The notes under the pieces are model-generated. The model was not told the origin of the DNA. It was given only the letters and a program-made list of their open reading frames with translations, and searched no databases. Position numbers and translations under genes: made by a program. DNA of 64,000 bases from Nemertoderma westbladi (taxonomy: Eukaryota; Xenacoelomorpha; Nemertodermatida; Nemertodermatidae), in the NCBI GenBank assembly GCA_032718475.1, contig JAUCBJ010000367.1, positions 1 to 64,000 of the forward strand, given 5' to 3'. Below are positions 45,001-58,200 of the stretch, piece by piece (positions within the stretch are counted from its first letter, which is position 1; each line of letters opens with the position of its first letter).

Positions 45001-48000
45001 ATATTCAACTAGAGATACACTCGGGAGATGGGAGGTAGATATTCAACTAGAGATACACTCGGGAATTGGGAGAAGGGAGGTAGATATTCAACTAGAGATG
45101 CACTCGGGAGACGGGAGATGGGAGGTAGATATTCAACTAGAGATACACTCGGGAATCGGGAGATGGGAGGTAGATATTCAACTAGAGATGCACTCGGGAG
45201 ACGGGAGATGGGAGGTAGATATTCAACTAGAGATACACTCGGGAGATGGGAGGTAGATATTCAACTAGAGATACACTCGGGAATCGGGAGATGGGAGGTA
45301 GATATTCAACTAGAGATGCACTCGGGAGACGGGAGATGGGAGGTAGATATTCAACTAGAGATACACTCGGGAGATGGGAGGTAGATATTCAACTAGAGAT
45401 ACACTCGGGAATTGGGAGAAGGGAGGTAGATATTCAACTAGAGATGCACTCGGGAGACGGGAGATGGGAGGTAGATATTCAACTAGAGATACACTCGGGA
45501 ATCGGGAGATGGGAGGTAGATATTCAACTAGAGATGCACTCGGGAGACGGGAGATGGGAGGTAGATATTCAACTAGAGATACACTCGGGAGATGGGAGGT
45601 AGATATTCAACTAGAGATACACTCGGGAATCGGGAGATGGGAGGTAGATATTCAACTAGAGATACACTCGGGAATCGGGAGATGGGAGGTAGATATTCAA
45701 CTAGAGATACACTCGGGAATCGGGAGATGGGAGGTAGATATTCAACTAGAGATGCACTCGGGAGACGGGAGATGGGAGGTAGATATTCAACTAGAGATAC
45801 ACTCGGGAGATGGGAGGTAGATATTCAACTAGAGATACACTCGGGAATCGGGAGATGGGAGGTAGATATTCAACTAGAGATACACTCGGGAATCGGGAGA
45901 TGGGAGGTAGATATTCAACTAGAGATGCACTCGGGAGACGGGAGATGGGAGGTAGATATTCAACTAGAGATACACTCGGGAATCGGGAGATGGGAGGTAG
46001 ATATTCAACTAGAGATACACTCGGGAATCGGGAGATGGGAGGTAGATATTCAACTAGAGATGCACTCGGGAGACGGGAGATGGGAGGTAGATATTCAACT
46101 AGAGATACACTCGGGAGATGGGAGGTAGATATTCAACTAGAGATACACTCGGGAATCGGGAGATGGGAGGTAGATATTCAACTAGAGATACACTCGGGAA
46201 TCGGGAGATGGGAGGTAGATATTCAACTAGAGATGCACTCGGGAGACGGGAGATGGGAGGTAGATATTCAACTAGAGATACACTCGGGAATCGGGAGATG
46301 GGAGGTAGATATTCAACTAGAGATACACTCGGGAATCGGGAGATGGGAGGTAGATATTCAACTAGAGATGCACTCGGGAGACGGGAGATGGGAGGTAGAT
46401 ATTCAACTAGAGATACACTCGGGAGACGGGAGATGGGAGGTAGATATTCAACTAGAGATACACTCGGGAGACGGGAGACGGGAGGTAGATATTCAACTAG
46501 AGATACACTCGGGAATCGGGAGATGGGAGGTAGATATTCAACTAGAGATACACTCGGGAATCAGAAGACGGGAGGTAGATATTCAACTAGAGATACACTC
46601 GGGAATCGGGAGATGGGAGGTATATATTCAACTAGAGATACACTCGGGAATTGGGAGAAGGGAGGTAGATATTCAACTAGAGATGCACTCGGGAGACGGG
46701 AGGTAGATATTCAACTAGAGATACACTCGGGAGATGGGAGGTAGATATTCAACTAGAGATGCACTCGGGAATTGGGAGAAGGGAGGTAGATATTCAACTA
46801 GAGATGCACTCGGGAGACGGGAGGTAGATATTCAACTAGAGATACACTCGGGAATTGGGAGACGGGAGGTAGATATTCAACTAGAGATACACTCGGGAGA
46901 TGGGAGGTAGATATTCAACTAGAGATACACTCGGGAATTGGGAGAAGGGAGGTAGATATTCAACTAGAGATGCACTCGGGAGACGGGAGGTAGATATTCA
47001 ACTAGAGATGCACTCGGGAATTGGGAGAAGGGAGGTAGATATTCAACTAGAGATACACTCGGGAGATGGGAGGTAGATATTCAACTAGAGATACACTCGG
47101 GAATTGGGAGAAGGGAGGTAGATATTCAACTAGAGATGCACTCGGGAATTGGGAGAAGGGAGGTAGATATTCAACTAGAGATGCACTCGGGAGACGGGAG
47201 GTAGATATTCAACTAGAGATGCACTCGGGAATTGGGAGAAGGGAGGTAGATATTCAACTAGAGATACACTCGGGAGATGGGAGGTAGATATTCAACTAGA
47301 GATACACTCGGGAATTGGGAGAAGGGAGGTAGATATTCAACTAGAGATGCACTCGGGAATTGGGAGAAGGGAGGTAGATATTCAACTAGAGATGCACTCG
47401 GGAATCGGGAGATGGGAGGTAGATATTCAACTAGAGATACACTCGGGAATTGGGAGACGGGAGGTAGATATTCAACTAGAGATACACTCAGGAGATGGGA
47501 GGTATATATTCAACTAGAGATGCACTCGGGAATTGGGAGAAGGGAGGTAGATATTCAACTAGAGATACACTCGGGAGACGGGAGGTAGATATTCAACTAG
47601 AGATACACTCGGGAGATGGGAGGTAGATATTCAACTAGAGATGCACTCGGGAATTGGGAGAAGGGAGGTAGATATTCAACTAGAGATACACTCGGGAGAC
47701 GGGAGGTAGATATTCAACTAGAGATGCACTCGGGAATTGGGAGAAGGGAGGTAGATATTCAACTAGAGATACACTCGGGAGACGGGAGATGGGAGGTAGA
47801 TATTCAACTAGAGATACACTCGGGAGACGGGAGGTAGATATTCAACTAGAGATGCACTCGGGAATTGGGAGAAGGGAGGTAGATATTCAACTAGAGATAC
47901 ACTCGGGAGACGGGAGATGGGAGGTAGATATTCAACTAGAGATACACTCGGGAATTGGGAGAAGGGAGGTAGATATTCAACTAGAGATACACTCGGGAGA

Positions 48001-51000
48001 CGGGAGATGGGAGGTAGATATTCAACTAGAGATACACTCGGGAATCGGGAGAAGGGAGGTAGATATTCAACTAGAGATACACTCGGGAATTGGGAGAAGG
48101 GAGGTAGATATTCAACTAGAGATGCACTCGGGAATTGGGAGAAGGGAGGTAGATATTCAACTAGAGATACACTCGGGAATCGGGAGACGGGAGGTAGATA
48201 TTCAACTAGAGATGCACTCGGGAGACGGGAGGTATATATTCAAATAGAGATACACTCGGGAATCGGGAGATGGGAGGTAGATATTCAACTAGAGATACAC
48301 TCGGGAATTGGGAGAAGGGAGGTAGATATTCAACTAGAGATGCACTCGGGAATCGGGAGATGGGAGGTAGATATTCAACTAGAGATACACTCGGGAATTG
48401 GGAGAAGGGAGGTAGATATTCAACTAGAGATGCACTCGGGAATTGGGAGAAGGGAGGTAGATATTCAACTAGAGATGCACTCGGGAGATGGGAGGTAGAT
48501 ATTCAACTAGAGATACACTCGGGAATTGGGAGAAGGGAGGTAGATATTCAACTAGAGATGCACTCGGGAATCGGGAGATGGGAGGTAGATATTCAACTAG
48601 AGATACACTCGGGAGATGGGAGGTAGATATTCAACTAGAGATACACTCGGGAATTGGGAGAAGGGAGGTAGATATTCAACTAGAGATACACTCGGGAGAT
48701 GGGAGGTAGATATTCAACTAGATATACACTCGGGAATCGGGAGATGGGAGGTAGATATTCAACTAGAGATACACTCGGGAATTGGGAGAAGGGAGGTAGA
48801 TATTCAACTAGAGATGCACTCGGGAATTGGGAGAAGGGAGGTAGATATTCAACTAGAGATACACTCGGGAATCGGGAGATGGGAGGTAGATATTCAACTA
48901 GAGATACACTCGGGAATTGGGAGAAGGGAGGTAGATATTCAACTAGAGATGCACTCGGGAATCGGGAGATGGGAGGTAGATATTCAACTAGAGATACACT
49001 CGGGAATTGGGAGAAGGGAGGTAGATATTCAACTAGAGATACACTCGGGAATTGGGAGAAGGGAGGTAGATATTCAACTAGAGATGCACTCGGGAATCGG
49101 GAGATGGGAGGTAGATATTCAACTAGAGATACACTCGGGAATTGGGAGAAGGGAGGTAGATATTCAACTAGAGATGCACTCGGGAATCGGGAGATGGGAG
49201 GTAGATATTCAACTAGAGATACACTCGGGAATTGGGAGAAGGGAGGTAGATATTCAACTAGAGATGCACTCGGGAGACGGGAGGTAGATATTCAACTAGA
49301 GATACACTCGGGAATTGGGAGAAGGGAGGTAGATATTCAACTAGAGATGCACTCGGGAGACGGGAGGTAGATATTCAACTAGAGATACACTCGGGAATTG
49401 GGAGAAGGGAGGTAGATATTCAACTAGAGATGCACTCGGGAATCGGGAGATGGGAGGTAGATATTCAACTAGAGATACACTCGGGAATTGGGAGAAGGGA
49501 GGTAGATATTCAACTAGAGATGCACTCGGGAATCGGGAGATGGGAGGTAGATATTCAACTAGAGATACACTCGGGAATCGGGAGACGGGAGGTAGATATT
49601 CAACTAGAGATGCACTCGGGAATCGGGAGATGGGAGGTAGATATTCAACTAGAGATACACTCGGGAATCGGGAGATGGGAGGTAGATATTCAACTAGAGA
49701 TACACTCGGGAATTGGGAGAAGGGAGGTAGATATTCAACTAGAGATACACTCGGGAATTGGGAGACGGGAGGTAGATATTCAACTAGAGATACACTCGGG
49801 AGATGGGAGGTAGATATTCAACTAGAGATACACTCGGGAATCGGGAGATGGGAGGTAGATATTCAACTAGAGATACACTCGGGAATTGGGAGACGGGAGG
49901 TAGATATTCAACTAGAGATACACTCGGGAGATGGGAGGTAGATATTCAACTAGAGATACACTCGGGAATCGGGAGATGGGAGGTAGATATTCAACTAGAG
50001 ATACACTCGGGAATTGGGAGAAGGGAGGTAGATATTCAACTAGAGATGCACTCGGGAGACGGGAGGTAGATATTCAACTAGAGATACACTCGGGAATCGG
50101 GAGATGGGAGGTAGATATTCAACTAGAGATACACTCGGGAATCGGGAGACGGGAGGTAGATATTCAACTAGAGATACACTCGGGAATCGGGAGATGGGAG
50201 GTAGATATTCAACTAGAGATACACTCGGGAATTGGGAGAAGGGAGGTAGATATTCAACTAGAGATGCACTCGGGAGACGGGAGGTAGATATTCAACTAGA
50301 GATACACTCGGGAATTGGGAGAAGGGAGGTAGATATTCAACTAGAGATGCACTCGGGAATCGGGAGATGGGAGGTAGATATTCAACTAGAGATACACTCG
50401 GGAATTGGGAGAAGGGAGGTAGATATTCAACTAGAGATACACTCGGGAATCGGGAGATGGGAGGTAGATATTCAACTAGAGATACACTCGGGAATTGGGA
50501 GAAGGGAGGTAGATATTCAACTAGAGATACACTCGGGAATTGGGAGAAGGGAGGTAGATATTCAACTAGAGATGCACTCGGGAATTGGGAGAAGGGAGGT
50601 AGATATTCAACTAGAGATGCACTCGGGAATCGGGAGATGGGAGGTAGATATTCAACTAGAGATACACTCGGGAATTGGGAGAAGGGAGGTAGATATTCAA
50701 CTAGAGATACACTCGGGAATTGGGAGAAGGGAGGTAGATATTCAACTAGAGATGCACTCGGGAATCGGGAGATGGGAGGTAGATATTCAACTAGAGATAC
50801 ACTCGGGAATTGGGAGAAGGGAGGTAGATATTCAACTAGAGATACACTCGGGAATTGGGAGATGGGAGGTAGATATTCAACTAGAGATACACTCGGGAAT
50901 CAGAAGACGGGAGGTAGATATTCAACTAGAGATACACTCGGGAGACGGGAGACGGGAGGTAGATATTCAACTAGAGATACACTCGGGAATCGGGAGATGG

Positions 51001-54000
51001 GAGGTAGATATTCAACTAGAGATACACTCGGGAATCAGAAGACGGGAGGTAGATATTCAACTAGAGATACACTCGGGAATCGGGAGATGGGAGGTATATA
51101 TTCAACTAGAGATACACTCGGGAATTGGGAGAAGGGAGGTAGATATTCAACTAGAGATGCACTCGGGAGACGGGAGGTAGATATTCAACTAGAGATACAC
51201 TCGGGAGATGGGAGGTAGATATTCAACTAGAGATACACTCGGGAGATGGGAGGTAGATATTCAACTAGAGATACACTCGGGAATTGGGAGAAGGGAGGTA
51301 GATATTCAACTAGAGATGCACTCGGGAATCGGGAGATGGGAGGTAGATATTCAACTAGAGATACACTCGGGAATCGGGAGATGGGAGGTAGATATTCAAC
51401 TAGAGATACACTCGGGAGATGGGAGGTAGATATTCAACTAGAGATACACTCGGGAATTGGGAGAAGGGAGGTAGATATTCAACTAGAGATACACTCGGGA
51501 ATCGGGAGATGGGGGGTAGATATTCAACTAGAGATACACTCGGGAATCGGGAGATGGGAGGTAGATATTCAACTAGAGATGCACTCGGGAATCGGGAGAT
51601 GGGAGGTAGATATTCAACTAGAGATGCACTCGGGAGACGGGAGGTAGATATTCAACTAGAGATACACTCGGGAATCGGGAGAAGGGAGGTAGATATTCAA
51701 CTAGAGATACACTCGGGAATCGGGAGAAGGGAGGTAGATATTCAACTAGAGATACACTCGGGAATCGGGAGATGGGAGGTAGATATTCAACTAGAGATAC
51801 ACTCGGGAATTGGGAGAAGGGAGGTAGATATTCAACTAGAGATGCACTCGGGAATCGGGAGATGGGAGGTAGATATTCAACTAGAGATGCACTCGGGAAT
51901 CGGGAGATGGGAGGTAGATATTCAACTAGAGATACACTCGGGAATTGGGAGAAGGGAGGTAGATATTCAACTAGAGATGCACTCGGGAATCGGGAGATGG
52001 GAGGTAGATATTCAACTAGAGATGCACTCGGGAGACGGGAGGTAGATATTCAACTAGAGATGCACTCGGGAATCGGGAGATGGGAGGTAGATATTCAACT
52101 AGAGATGCACTCGGGAGACGGGAGGTAGATATTCAACTAGAGATACACTCGGGAATTGGGAGAAGGGAGGTAGATATTCAACTAGAGATGCACTCGGGAA
52201 TCGGGAGATGGGAGGTAGATATTCAACTAGAGATGCACTCGGGAATCGGGAGATGGGAGGTAGATATTCAACTAGAGATGCACTCGGGAGACGGGAGGTA
52301 GATATTCAACTAGAGATGCACTCGGGAATCGGGAGATGGGAGGTAGATATTCAACTAGAGATGCACTCGGGAGACGGGAGATGGGAGGTAGATATTCAAC
52401 TAGAGATGCACTCGGGAATCGGGAGATGGGAGGTAGATATTCAACTAGAGATACACTCGGGAATTGGGAGAAGGGAGGTAGATATTCAACTAGAGATGCA
52501 CTCGGGAGACGGGAGATAGATATTCAACTAGAGATACACTCGGGAATTGGGAGAAGGGAGGTAGATATTCAACTAGAGATGCACTCGGGAGACGGGAGGT
52601 AGATATTCAACTAGAGATACACTCGGGAATTGGGAGAAGGGAGGTAGATATTCAACTAGAGATACACTCGGGAATTGGGAGACGGGAGGTAGATATTCAA
52701 CTAGAGATACACTCGGGAATCGGGAGATGGGAGGTAGATATTCAACTAGAGATGCACTCGGGAATCGGGAGATGGGAGGTAGATATTCAACTAGAGATGC
52801 ACTCGGGAATCGGGAGATGGGAGGTAGATATTCAACTAGAGATGCACTCGGGAGACGGGAGGTAGATATTCAACTAGAGATGCACTCGGGAATCGGGAGA
52901 TGGGAGGTAGATATTCAACTAGAGATGCACTCGGGAGACGGGAGATGGGAGGTAGATATTCAACTAGAGATGCACTCGGGAATCGGGAGATGGGAGGTAG
53001 ATATTCAACTAGAGATGCACTCGGGAATCGGGAGATGGGAGGTAGATATTCAACTAGAGATGCACTCGGGAATCGGGAGATGGGAGGTAGATATTCAACT
53101 AGAGATGCACTCGGGAGACGGGAGGTAGATATTCAACTAGAGATGCACTCGGGAATCGGGAGATGGGAGGTAGATATTCAACTAGAGATGCACTCGGGAG
53201 ACGGGAGATGGGAGGTAGATATTCAACTAGAGATGCACTCGGGAATCGGGAGATGGGAGGTAGATATTCAACTAGAGATACACTCGGGAATTGGGAGAAG
53301 GGAGGTAGATATTCAACTAGAGATGCACTCGGGAGACGGGAGATAGATATTCAACTAGAGATGCACTCGGGAATCGGGAGATGGGAGGTAGATATTCAAC
53401 TAGAGATGCACTCGGGAATCGGGAGATGGGAGGTAGATATTCAACTAGAGATGCACTCGGGAGACGGGAGATGGGAGGTAGATATTCAACTAGAGATGCA
53501 CTCGGGAGACGGGAGATGGGAGGTAGATATTCAACTAGAGATGCACTCGGGAGACGGGAGATGGGAGGTAGATATTCAACTAGAGATGCACTCGGGAGAC
53601 GGGAGATGGGAGGTAGATATTCAACTAGAGATGCACTCGGGAATCGGGAGATGGGAGGTAGATATTCAACTAGAGATGCACTCGGGAATCGGGAGATGGG
53701 AGGTAGATATTCAACTAGAGATGCACTCGGGAATCGGGAGATGGGAGGTAGATATTCAACTAGAGATGCACTCGGGAGACGGGAGGTAGATATTCAACTA
53801 GAGATGCACTCGGGAATCGGGAGATGGGAGGTAGATATTCAACTAGAGATGCACTCGGGAGACGGGAGATGGGAGGTAGATATTCAACTAGAGATGCACT
53901 CGGGAATCGGGAGATGGGAGGTAGATATTCAACTAGAGATACACTCGGGAATTGGGAGAAGGGAGGTAGATATTCAACTAGAGATGCACTCGGGAGACGG

Positions 54001-55275
54001 GAGATAGATATTCAACTAGAGATGCACTCGGGAATCGGGAGATGGGAGGTAGATATTCAACTAGAGATGCACTCGGGAATCGGGAGATGGGAGGTAGATA
54101 TTCAACTAGAGATGCACTCGGGAATCGGGAGATGGGAGGTAGATATTCAACTAGAGATGCACTCGGGAGACGGGAGGTAGATATTCAACTAGAGATGCAC
54201 TCGGGAATCGGGAGATGGGAGGTAGATATTCAACTAGAGATGCACTCGGGAGACGGGAGATGGGAGGTAGATATTCAACTAGAGATGCACTCGGGAATCG
54301 GGAGATGGGAGGTAGATATTCAACTAGAGATACACTCGGGAATTGGGAGAAGGGAGGTAGATATTCAACTAGAGATGCACTCGGGAGACGGGAGATAGAT
54401 ATTCAACTAGAGATACACTCGGGAATTGGGAGACGGGAGATAGATATTCAACTAGAGATACACTCGGGAATTGGGAGAAGGGAGGTAGATATTCAACTAG
54501 AGATACACTCGGGAATTGGGAGAAGGGAGGTAGATATTCAACTAGAGATGCACTCGGGAATCGGGAGATGGGAGGTAGATATTCAACTAGAGATACACTC
54601 GGGAATCGGAGATGGGAGGTAGATATTCAACTAGAGATACACTCGGGAATCGGGAGACGGGAGGTAGATATTCAACTAGAGATACACTCGGGAATCGGGA
54701 GATGGGAGGTAGATATTCAACTAGAGATGCACTCGGGAATCGGGAGATGGGAGGTAGATATTCAATTAGAGATACACTCGGGAATCAGGAGATGGGAGGT
54801 AGATATTCAACTAGAGATACACTCGGGAATTGGGAGAAGGGAGGTAGATATTCAACTAGAGATACACTCGGGAATTGGGAGAAGGGAGTAGATATTCAAC
54901 TAGAGATACACTCGGGAATTGGGAGAAGGGAGGTAGATATTCAACTAGAGATGCACTCGGGAATCAGAAGACGGGAGGTAGATATTCAACTAGAGATACA
55001 CTCGGGAATCGGGAGATGGGAGGTAGATATTCAACTAGAGATACACTCGGGAATCGGGAGATGGGAGGTAGATATTCAACTAGAGATACACTCGGGAACG
55101 GGGATGGGAGGTAGATATTCAACTAGAGATACACTCGGGAATCGGGAGATGGGAGGTAGATATTCAACTAGAGATACACTCGGGAATCGGGAGAGGGGAG
55201 GTAGATATTCAACTAGAGATGCACTCGGGAATCGGGAGATGGGAGGTAGATATTCAACTAGAGATGCACTCGGGA
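39010..55275 (+). repeat. Satellite domain rich in GCACTC and AATTGGGAGAA variants
   Basis: Two linked variants, GATGCACTC and GGGAATTGGGAGAAGGG, are rare or absent left of 39 kb, common from 42 kb and nearly fixed for GCACTC at 52.0-54.4 kb. They vanish right of about 55.3 kb. Inside the domain are smaller higher-order repeats: 128 bp (starts 43,599, 43,727, 43,855, 43,983), 346 bp (44,900, 45,246, 45,592) and a block recurring at about 4.5 kb (ending 42,108, 46,744, 51,218). Confidence 0.8.
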
Positions 55276-58200
55276 ACGGGAGATGGGAGGTAGATATTCA
55301 ACTAGAGATACACTCGGGAATCGGGAGATGGGAGGTAGATATTCAACTAGAGATACACTCGGGAATCGGGAGAGGGGAGGTAGATATTCAACTAGAGATA
55401 CACTCGGGAATCGGGAGATGGGAGGTAGATATTCAACTAGAGATACACTCGGGAATCGGGAGAGGGAGGTAGATATTCAACTAGAGATACACTCGGGAAT
55501 CGGGAGATGGGAGGTAGATATTCAACTAGAGATACACTCGGGAATCGGGAGATGGGAGGTAGATATTCAACTAGAGATACACTCGGGAATCGGGAGATGG
55601 GAGGTAGATATTCAACTAGAGATACACTCGGGAATTGGGAGATGGGAGGTAGATATTCAACTAGAGATACACTCGGGAATCGGGAGATGGGAGGTAGATA
55701 TTCAACTAGAGATACACTCGGGAATCGGGAGATGGGAGGTAGATATTCAACTAGAGATACACTCGGGAATTGGGAGACGGGAGGTAGATATTCAACTAGA
55801 GATACACTCGGGAATCGGGAGATGGGAGGTAGATATTCAACTAGAGATACACTCGGGAATCGGGAGATGGGAGGTAGATATTCAACTAGAGATACACTCG
55901 GAATGGGAGACGGGAGGTAGATATTCAACTAGAGATACACTCGGGAGACGGGAGGTAGATATTCAACTAGAGATACACTCGGGAATCGGGAGATGGGAGG
56001 TAGATATTCAACTAGAGATACACTCGGGAATCGGGAGATGGGAGGTAGATATTCAACTAGAGATACACTCGGGAATCGGGAGATGGGAGGTAGATATTCA
56101 ACTAGAGATACACTCGGGAATGGAGACGGGAGGTAGATATTCAACTAGAGATACACTCGGGAATCGGGAGATGGGAGGTAGATATTCAACTAGAGATACA
56201 CTCGGGAATCGGGAGATGGGAGGTAGATATTCAACTAGAGATACACTCGGGAGATGGGAGGTAGATATTCAACTAGAGATACACTCGGGAATCGGGAGAT
56301 GGGAGGTATATATTCAACTAGCGATACACTCGGGAATCGGGAGATGGGAGATAGATATTCAACTAGAGATACACTCGGGAGAGGGAGGTAGATATTCAAC
56401 TAGAGATACACTCGGGAGATGGGAGGTAGATATTCAACTAGAGATACACTCGGGAATCGGGAGATGGGAGGTAGATATTCAACTAGAGATACACTCGGGA
56501 ATCGGGAGACGGGAGGTAGATATTCAACTAGAGATACACTCGGGAGATGGGAGGTAGATATTCAACTAGAGATACACTCGGGAATCGGGAGATGGGAGGT
56601 AGATATTCAACTAGAGATACACTCGGGAATCGGGAGAGGGAGGTAGATATTCAACTAGAGATACACTCGGGAATCGGGAGATGGGAGGTAGATATTCAAC
56701 TAGAGATACACTCGGGAATCGGGAGATGGGAGGTAGATATTCAACTAGAGATACACTCGGGAATCGGGAGACGGGAGGTAGATATTCAACTAGAGATACA
56801 CTCGGGAATCAGAAGACGGGAGGTAGATATTCAACTAGAGATACACTCGGGAATCGGGAGATGGGAGGTAGATATTCAACTAGAGATACACTCGGGAATC
56901 GGGAGATGGGAGGTAGATATTCAACTAGAGATACACTCGGGAATAGGGAGATGGGAGGTATATATTCAACTAGCGATACACTCGGGAATCAGAAGACAGG
57001 AGGTAGATATTCAACTAGAGATACACTCGGGAATCGGGAGGTAGATATTCAACTAGAGATACACTCGGGAATCGGGAGATGGGAGGTAGATATTCAACTA
57101 GAGATACACTCGGGAATCGGGAGATGGGAGGTAGATATTCAACTAGAGATACACTCGGGAGATGGGAGGTAGATATTCAACTAGAGATACACTCGGGAAT
57201 CGGGAGATGGGAGGTATATATTCAACTAGCGATACACTCGGGAATCGGGAGATGGGAGATAGATATTCAACTAGAGATACACTCGGGAATCGGGAGATGG
57301 GAGGTATATATTCAACTAGCGATGCACTCGGGAATCGGGAGATGGGAGATAGATATTCAACTAGAGATACACTCGGGAATCGGGAGATGGGGAGGTAGAT
57401 ATTCAACTAGAGATACACTCGGGAATCGGGAGGTAGATATTCAACTAGAGATACACTCGGGAATCGGGAGATGGGAGGTAGATATTCAACTAGAGATACA
57501 CTCGGGAGACGGGAGGTAGATATTCAACTAGAGATACACTCGGGAGACGGGAGATGGTAGGTAGATATTCAACTAGAGATACACTCGGGAGATGGGAGGT
57601 AGATATTCAACTAGAGATACACTCGGGAATCGGGAGATGGGAGGTAGATATTCAACTAGAGATACACTCGGGAATCGGGAGGTAGATATTCAACTAGAGA
57701 TACACTCGGGAATCGGGAGATGGGAGGTAGATATTCAACTAGAGATACACTCGGGAATCGGGAGATGGGAGGTAGATATTCAACTAGAGATACACTCGGG
57801 AATCGGGAGATGGGAGGTAGATATTCAACTAGAGATACACTCGGGAATCGGGAGATGGGAGGTAGATATTCAACTAGCGATACACTCGGGAGACGGGAGA
57901 TGGGAGGTAGATATTCAACTAGAGATACACTCGGGAGACGGGAGGTAGATATTCAACTAGAGATACACTCGGGAGACGGGAGATGGTAGGTAGATATTCA
58001 ACTAGAGATACACTCGGGAGATGGGAGGTAGATATTCAACTAGAGATACACTCGGGAATCGGGAGGTAGATATTCAACTAGAGATACACTCGGGAGACGG
58101 GAGATGGGAGGTAGATATTCAACTAGAGATACACTCGGGAGATGGGAGGTAGATATTCAACTAGAGATACACTCGGGAATCGGGAGGTAGATATTCAACT

